Shown piece by piece: positions 15,625-20,220 of a stretch of 20,220 nucleotides of DNA. The translations under genes and the position numbers were made by a program. The DNA comes from DATEJJ01 sp039649115 (GTDB lineage Bacteria > Actinomycetota > Actinomycetes > Mycobacteriales > Micromonosporaceae): assembly GCA_039649115.1 (NCBI GenBank), contig JBBWZQ010000315.1:1-20220 (forward strand). The letters run 5' to 3'. Numbering within the stretch: the first letter of the stretch is position 1; every line of letters begins with the position of its first letter. Under the pieces are notes generated by a model, which had not been told where the DNA came from, searched no databases, and worked only from the letters and a program-made list of their open reading frames with translations.

Positions 15625-16703
15625 CCGCGCTCGGACTGACCGGCGACTCAGGCGGGGGGTGGCGGTTGAATCTCGACAGGGCTTTCGGCGACGGCCGGGT
15701 GCCGCTGCCACCCACCCAGGCGCGCCGGGTGCGCCTGGAGCGGCAGGCCGCGAGCCGAGAGGTGCTCGCCGCGCGGCGCGCCCTGACCGAGGGCCTCGCT
15801 GTGCTCCGCGAATCGCTCAACGAGACGCTGAGCACGGCGTTGCGGGGCGAGGGCGGTACCGCCCGCACGCGCAACCGTCCGCACACGAACGATGGACCCG
15901 TACGCCACCTGCAGGGCAACGGGAAGCCGGTGAGCGGGCGCGCGGTGCCCGGGCGGCGCATCCCGACGCAGGGCGCCGAGCACGCCGGTGCCCCGGAGAC
16001 CGGGCCCTCGGGCACCGCCGTCATCGACCCGGAGCTGACCGGTGCCACCACGCAGATCCTGCCGGTACCGCCCGAGCAGCCGGTCGAGGCGCCCGGCGGC
16101 CCGCCCACCGGGTACCCGGACCGGCCGGACCCGTCCGACGCGGCGCACGAGGTGTGGGCCCTGGTCGAGCGCGCCCAGGCGGGCGAGGCCGAGGCGTTCG
16201 GGCTCATCTACGACCGCTATGTGGACACCGTCTTCCGGTTCATCTACTTCCGGGTCGGCAACCGCCAGCTGGCCGAGGACCTGACCTCGGACACCTTCCT
16301 GCGGGCGCTCAAGCGCATCAGCAGCTTCACCTGGCAGGGACGCGACCTGGGCGCCTGGCTGGTGACGATCGCGCGCAACCTTGTCGCCGACCACTTCAAG
16401 TCCGGCCGGTACCGGCTCGAAGTTACAACCGGTGATGTTCTGGACGCGGACCGCGAGGATCGCGGGCCGGAGGGCAGCCCGGAGGCCGCCGTCGTCGACC
16501 ACATCACCAACGTCGCGCTGCTCACCGCCGTCAAGCGGCTCAACCCCGAACAGCAGGAGTGCATCGTGCTCCGCTTCCTGCAAGGGTTCTCGGTCGCGGA
16601 GACGGCACAGGCCATGGGCAAGAACGAGGGCGCCATCAAGGCCCTCCAGTACCGGGCCGTACGGGCCCTGGCCAGGCTACTCCCCGATGGCTTCCAGTTA
16701 TGA
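15621..16703 (+). CDS. bldN: ECF sigma factor of the BldN type with long N-terminal pro-region
   Basis: A 360-residue protein. From about residue 178 it closely follows Streptomyces BldN: ERAQAGEAEAFGLIYDRY, FIYFRVGNRQLAEDLTSDTF, FTWQGRDLGAWLVTIARN, LVADHFKSGRYRLEVTTGDVLD (sigma region 2), then LNPEQQECIVLRFLQGFSVAE and AMGKNEGAIKALQYRAVRALARLL (region 4). BldN directs genes for aerial growth and sporulation, including chaplins and bldM in Streptomyces, and is made there as a pro-protein cleaved near residue 86. Here the extension is about 175 residues, roughly twice as long, with a charged helical part (30-75) and a Pro/Gly/Thr-rich part (90-172). The GTG at 15621 has GAGGGGG close upstream and overlaps the leader ORF stop. 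The last sense codon is the rare TTA. The anti-sigma gene follows. Confidence 0.92.
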   Translation: MTALGLTGDSGGGWRLNLDRAFGDGRVPLPPTQARRVRLERQAASREVLAARRALTEGLAVLRESLNETLSTALRGEGGTARTRNRPHTNDGPVRHLQGNGKPVSGRAVPGRRIPTQGAEHAGAPETGPSGTAVIDPELTGATTQILPVPPEQPVEAPGGPPTGYPDRPDPSDAAHEVWALVERAQAGEAEAFGLIYDRYVDTVFRFIYFRVGNRQLAEDLTSDTFLRALKRISSFTWQGRDLGAWLVTIARNLVADHFKSGRYRLEVTTGDVLDADREDRGPEGSPEAAVVDHITNVALLTAVKRLNPEQQECIVLRFLQGFSVAETAQAMGKNEGAIKALQYRAVRALARLLPDGFQL

Positions 16704-16760
16704 CTGTGGATCTTTTCCGGAATGTGTCGTCACTGTTGGTGACAGAGAAGACGTCCAGGC

Positions 16761-16789
16761 CGTAACTGATCATGACCGCTACTCGTTGG
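16761..16789 (+). promoter_or_regulatory. Putative sigma-BldN-dependent promoter of rsbN
   Basis: CGTAAC (16761-16766), 17 bases, then CGTTGG (16784-16789). As I recall, the Streptomyces sigma-BldN consensus is close to CGTAAC...CGTTGA. rsbN in Streptomyces is known to be a sigma-BldN target, so position and sequence agree. Transcription would begin near 16796, about 49 bases before the rsbN start. A small hairpin GTCAC-tgttg-GTGAC (16729-16743) lies just upstream and could weaken read-through from bldN. Confidence 0.65.
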
Positions 16790-16844
16790 TAGAGTTACTG
16801 GCCGAATAGGCGCCAGCGGCAGCGCGGCGAAGGGGGTGTGCGCG

Positions 16845-17996
16845 GTGCACAACACGGTCTTTCACCGACGCCGGGCCGAGCGCCTCGCCCAGCTCCTCGA
16901 GGAGGCCGGTCGCCGCCGGCACAGCCGCTCACCGCTGGATGACGAGCTCGCCGGATACGTCGAGCTGGGGCAGCGGATGCGCGACGCGCGGCATCCGGTC
17001 GACGCGACGCCGGAGGAGGACTTCCGGAGCAGCCTGCGCGCGATGCTCGTGGCCACCGCACAGCGGGAGGGCATCGGCCGCGCGGCCGTGGGCGCCCCCG
17101 CGCCGGGTCGCGCCACGGTCGGCGCCCTGCAGGCGGTGTCCCACGGCGACCAGGACGGCAGCCGGCCCGGCCGGGTGGGCCTGCGCAGCCGCCGCACCCG
17201 CGGCGCGATCATCGTGGGGCTCGCCGCCGGGACTCTCGCGCTGTCCGGCATGTCCGCGGCGAGCGGGGACGCGATGCCCGGCGACCCGCTTTATGCCGTC
17301 AAGCGCTCCACCGAGAGTGCCCGGCTCGCGCTGACCACGACCGACATGATGCGCGGGCAGGTGTACCTGGACCTCGCCGGTACCCGCGCCAACGAGGCCC
17401 GCGACCGCGCCCGGCGCGCCGACCTGACCGGCGTGGCCAGCCTGCTCGGCGCCATGGACAACCAGACCATCCAGGGCATCGAGCTGCTGAGCGGCTGGGC
17501 CGTGGAGCGCCACGACACCGCGGCGCTGGACTTCATCGATGCCTGGGGGACGACGCAGCGCGTGCGCCTGGCCGGGCTGGCCACGGGTACCAGCGCGCAG
17601 CGGGTCGGGCAGTCGCTGGCCCTGCTGTCCGACGTCCAGCATCGGTCGATCAAGCTGCGCGCGGCGCTGGCCTGCGGTGCGGCAACGGGCAAGGCCGACC
17701 GGCTCGGGCCGGTGCCGGCCGATTGTGCGGCGAGCGGCGGCGGTGGCACGCACGGCGGCGGGTCCGGCAGCGCGGGCTCCGCGGGCGCCAGCCCGGGCAG
17801 CTCCGGTGGTGGCAGTGACCCGGTGGTACCGGCGCCTGCCGGCGGCGACCCGACCGTCACGCCGTCGCCGACCGTCAACCCGCAGAGCAGCCCGACCCAG
17901 GCGACCAACCCGCAGCTGCCGAAGTCCGCCAAGCCCAGCCCGGACCACAAGGCCGGCGGCACCAGCCTCACCGGCCTGCTCGGCGGCCTGCTCTGA
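16845..17996 (+). CDS. rsbN: RsbN-like membrane anti-sigma factor (DUF5667 protein)
   Basis: A 383-residue protein. Residues 1-115 are cytoplasmic and would hold the sigma-binding part (HRRRAERLAQLLEEA ... EEDFRSSLRAMLVATAQ). One membrane span lies at about 120-138 (AIIVGLAAGTLALSGMSA). Outside comes the DUF5667 signature SGDAMPGDPLYAVKRSTESARLAL followed by helical YLDLAGTRANEARDRARRAD, up to about residue 285. The last 90 residues are a Gly/Ser/Pro/Thr-rich tail suited to crossing the cell wall. Streptomyces RsbN has the same order and sits right after bldN, where it holds sigma-BldN inactive. The position and probable BldN promoter support the same role, a negative feedback loop. The GTG at 16845 is preferred over 16836 because the AAGGGGG site would overlap the latter. 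Two Cys in the outer part may pair. Confidence 0.83.
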   Translation: MHNTVFHRRRAERLAQLLEEAGRRRHSRSPLDDELAGYVELGQRMRDARHPVDATPEEDFRSSLRAMLVATAQREGIGRAAVGAPAPGRATVGALQAVSHGDQDGSRPGRVGLRSRRTRGAIIVGLAAGTLALSGMSAASGDAMPGDPLYAVKRSTESARLALTTTDMMRGQVYLDLAGTRANEARDRARRADLTGVASLLGAMDNQTIQGIELLSGWAVERHDTAALDFIDAWGTTQRVRLAGLATGTSAQRVGQSLALLSDVQHRSIKLRAALACGAATGKADRLGPVPADCAASGGGGTHGGGSGSAGSAGASPGSSGGGSDPVVPAPAGGDPTVTPSPTVNPQSSPTQATNPQLPKSAKPSPDHKAGGTSLTGLLGGLL

Positions 17997-18006
17997 CGCT
18001 TTGCAC

Positions 18007-18076
18007 GCGACGTTCCCCCAGCCGGCGCGACGTTCCCCCAGCCGGCGCGACGTTGCCTCAGCCGGCGCGACGTTGC
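18007..18076. repeat. 20-base tandem repeat, three and a half units, at a convergent gene junction
   Basis: GCGACGTTCCCCCAGCCGGC at 18007-18026 and 18027-18046, the variant GCGACGTTGCCTCAGCCGGC at 18047-18066, then ten matching bases of a fourth unit. The inner part encodes the end (QRRAG) and the stop of the minus-strand RCC1 protein. The outer copies have TGG in place of the TGA stop. It also separates this gene from the end of rsbN at 17996. Confidence 0.9.
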
Positions 18077-20220
18077 ACGGCGACCAGCACGACGCCGGCC
18101 GCGAGCAGCCCCAGCGCCATCACCGCCGCCGCCACGACTGACGCCGACCCTGTCTCCGCCAGGTCGTCGGCCGCGACGGTGATCCGCAGGGTCAGCGAAC
18201 GCTGCCGGTGGCTCGGCGCGAGCCCGACCGCGACCAGCGTGTGCGTCCCCGCGTACCCGTCCGGCACGGTGATCCGCACCCGGAACCGCCCGGCGCCGTC
18301 CGCCGTGCTCGCCGCGAGGCGCCTGGGCTGCGAGTAGATGCCGACCAGCACGGTCGTACCCGGAGCGAAGCCGGCGCCGGTCAGCGTCGTGGACCGCGCG
18401 GACGCGGTGAACACGGTGCCGGTCGAACTGTGCAGTGATCCGTTGGCCGCCGGTACCAGCGGCGGCAGCCCCACGGTGGGCAGGCTCGGCGTGACCGGGT
18501 CGGACGGCTCGCTGTCGTCCGAGTCGCCGGCTGTCGTGTGGGTGACCACCGTGACGATGTACCCGGTGCCGTTGTCCAGCCCGGTGATGGTGCACTGGGT
18601 ATCCACCGTGGACGAGCACGAGGCGCCGCCCGGATCGGCGAACGCGGTGTAGCCGGTGAGCGTCCCGGTACCCAGGGCGTGCGGGGCTGTCCACGACACG
18701 GCGACCTCCCCGTCCCCGGCCGCCGCCGTCACCCCGGTCGGCGGGTCGGGCAGCGCGAACGGGGTCGCCGGCTCGGCCGCCGTGGCCGGTACCGAGTTGC
18801 CGACGGTGGTCTCGGTGACCACGGAGACGGAGTACGGCGTGCCGTTGTCCAGCCCGCCGATCCAGCAGGTCGTCCCCGAGGTCGCGGTGCAGGTGTGCCC
18901 GCCCGGTGTGGCCGTGGCGCGGTACCGGACGAGCGTGCCGCCGTACAGGCCCAGCGGGGCGAGCCAGGACACGTCCAGCGCACCGTCGTCCGCGGTCGCC
19001 GCGACGCCGCTCGGCGGGCCGGGCCGCACGGGTGCCGCAGCGTGCTGGTCCTCGCCGGTACCGTCGCCCAGTTGCTGGTCCGCGTCCGCGCCCCAGCAGT
19101 AGGTCCGGTCGGTCGTGGACAGCACGCAGCTGTGCGCGGTGCCGGCCCCGATGCCGGCGAGGGAGACACCGGACAGCGCGCCGCTGCCGTCCGCGGCCAC
19201 CGGCGCCGGCCGGTCGGTCGTGCTGCCGTCACCGAGCTGGCCGTTGCCGTTCGCTCCCCAGCAGAACACCACGCTGAGCGAGGACATCGCGCAGGTGTGC
19301 CGGTCACCGGCGCTGATCTGGGTCAGCACCGGGCCGGTGAGGGACACCGCCGCCGGAGCGTCCTCATCGGCGGTGGACCCGTCGCCCAGCCGGCCGTTGC
19401 CGCCCGACCCCCAGCAGTACCCCGCACCCGCGTCCGACACCGCGCAGGTGTGTGCGGCCCCGGCGGTGATCTCCGTCAGCACGGCACCCGAGGCGGACAC
19501 CGCGACCGGCGCGTGCTGCTCGCTGGTGGACCCGTCGCCCAGCCGGCCGTTGCCGCCCGACCCCCAGCAGTACGCCGCACCCGCGTCCGACAGCGCGCAG
19601 GTGTGTTCGGCCCCGGCGCTGATCCGGACCAGCCGCACACCGGCCAGCACGCCGCCCGCGTCGACCGCCACGGGCGAGTCGCGCTCGACCGCCGCGCCGT
19701 CGCCCAGCCGGCCGTTGCCGCCCGACCCCCAGCAGTACGCCGTGCCCGCGTCCGACAGCGCGCACGTGTGCGCCGCGCCCGCGCCGATCGCGACCAGCGT
19801 GACCCCGGCCAGCACCCCGCTCGTGTCCACGGCGACCGGCGGGTTCCCGGTGGTGCCCGATGCCCCGTTGCCCAGTTGCCCGGCGGAGTTGTCGCCCCAG
19901 CAGTACGCCTCGCCGGCGTGCGACAGCGCGCAGGTGTGGTCCCGGCCGGCGCTCACCCCGGTCAGCGTCACCCCGCTGAGCACTCCCGTGGCGAGCACCG
20001 CCACCGGTGGCATGTCCCGCCCGACCAGGCCGCCACCGACCGCCCCGTGGCCGTCGTACCCCCAGCAGAACAGCGTGCCCAGGTGGAACGCGCAGGTGTG
20101 GTCGCCGCCGGCGGACATGCCGGCGGCCGCCCCGCAGTGGCTCGCCGCGACATGCCGGCAGGCGCGCGCGGCGGCCGGGCGGGCGGCGGGCAGGGCGGCC
20201 GGTGCCGCGCAGGCCAGCAC
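18058..20220 (-). CDS. RCC1-propeller surface protein with FN3 domains and LAETG sortase signal, 5' truncated
   Basis: At least 720 residues; the gene runs off the right edge, so the signal peptide is at most partly visible. About residues 35-395 hold seven RCC1-type blades with the pattern HTCALSDAGxAYCWGxxxxGxLGDG, enough for one closed seven-bladed propeller. Each blade carries two Cys nine residues apart, suggesting one disulphide per blade in an exported protein. Two FN3-like domains follow (GVAATADDGALDVSWLAP and GVTAAAGDGEVAVSWTAP), each again with a Cys pair, then a beta-domain (TLTGAGFAPGTTVLVGIY). The C-terminus is LAETG at 687-691, a hydrophobic stretch and QRRAG, a class-E-type sortase anchor. 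It is therefore cell-wall bound. Function is unknown; adhesion or carbohydrate/protein binding is a guess. The gene converges on rsbN. Confidence 0.9.
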   Translation of the reverse strand: MLACAAPAALPAARPAAARACRHVAASHCGAAAGMSAGGDHTCAFHLGTLFCWGYDGHGAVGGGLVGRDMPPVAVLATGVLSGVTLTGVSAGRDHTCALSHAGEAYCWGDNSAGQLGNGASGTTGNPPVAVDTSGVLAGVTLVAIGAGAAHTCALSDAGTAYCWGSGGNGRLGDGAAVERDSPVAVDAGGVLAGVRLVRISAGAEHTCALSDAGAAYCWGSGGNGRLGDGSTSEQHAPVAVSASGAVLTEITAGAAHTCAVSDAGAGYCWGSGGNGRLGDGSTADEDAPAAVSLTGPVLTQISAGDRHTCAMSSLSVVFCWGANGNGQLGDGSTTDRPAPVAADGSGALSGVSLAGIGAGTAHSCVLSTTDRTYCWGADADQQLGDGTGEDQHAAAPVRPGPPSGVAATADDGALDVSWLAPLGLYGGTLVRYRATATPGGHTCTATSGTTCWIGGLDNGTPYSVSVVTETTVGNSVPATAAEPATPFALPDPPTGVTAAAGDGEVAVSWTAPHALGTGTLTGYTAFADPGGASCSSTVDTQCTITGLDNGTGYIVTVVTHTTAGDSDDSEPSDPVTPSLPTVGLPPLVPAANGSLHSSTGTVFTASARSTTLTGAGFAPGTTVLVGIYSQPRRLAASTADGAGRFRVRITVPDGYAGTHTLVAVGLAPSHRQRSLTLRITVAADDLAETGSASVVAAAVMALGLLAAGVVLVAVQRRAG
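19379..19738 (-). repeat. Three identical 42-base coding repeats in the RCC1 blades
   Basis: The same 42 bases occur at 19379-19420, 19532-19573 and 19697-19738, each coding for YCWGSGGNGRLGDG in blades three to five. Flanking bases are also very similar. Spacing is 153 and 165 bases, one blade each. Identity at the DNA level beyond protein need points to recent blade duplication or gene conversion. Confidence 0.85.

Noticed and set aside
19379..19738. Regularly spaced identical DNA repeats that could suggest a CRISPR array
   Set aside because: They are in-frame RCC1 blade codons with spacing of 153-165 bases and no unique short spacers.

Overview
This window is very GC-rich DNA (roughly 70-75% G+C by eye) from a mycelial actinomycete. 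It carries the rex-hemA-hemC-hemD-hemB haem block next to a BldN-type sporulation sigma factor and an RsbN-like anti-sigma protein, a layout I know from Streptomyces. Low-SD and leaderless gene starts and LAETG sortase anchoring also fit Actinobacteria. The family-level placement (perhaps Micromonosporaceae) is inference only.

Layout. Positions 1-1504 (+): the 3' part of a secreted family-10-like glycosyl hydrolase, then a small lipoprotein. Positions 1575-4247 (-): a class III nucleotide cyclase fused to a STAND-type ATPase. Positions 4541-5837: an FmdB-type zinc-ribbon protein (-) and a membrane-anchored lytic transglycosylase (+), diverging from a 55-base gap with two leaderless-type promoters. 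Positions 5922-6938 (+): a double-GNAT acetyltransferase. Positions 6979-12593 (-): rex, hemA, hemC, hemD(cobA-like) and hemB, which convert glutamyl-tRNA to uroporphyrinogen III. rex/hemA and hemA/hemC overlap by 4 bases, hemC/hemD by 17. The operon is headed by a promoter overlapped by a near-consensus Rex operator, so NADH/NAD+ balance should control haem synthesis. Positions 12740-15203 (-): a HAD hydrolase, a glutaredoxin-like protein and an acyl-CoA synthetase. Positions 15472-17996 (+): a 50-codon leader ORF, bldN with an unusually long N-terminal pro-region, and rsbN behind what looks like a sigma-BldN promoter. Positions 18058-20220 (-): an RCC1-propeller, FN3, LAETG-anchored surface protein that runs off the window.

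The most unusual signals are not genes. (1) A 13-base palindrome, GTCCAC(A/T)GTGGAC, occurs three times perfectly in the hem genes and three times nearly so elsewhere, in those six always as Ser-Thr-Val-(Asp/Ala) with otherwise disfavoured Thr codons. It resembles a highly iterated palindrome. (2) Three minus-strand genes (hemB, hemD, RCC1 protein) end in short tandem duplications that copy their last codons and stop codon downstream. (3) A nested 66-base palindrome lies at one convergent gene junction. (4) bldN is preceded by a strongly initiated, stop/start-overlapping leader ORF and ends in a TTA codon. These are the points I would look at first.
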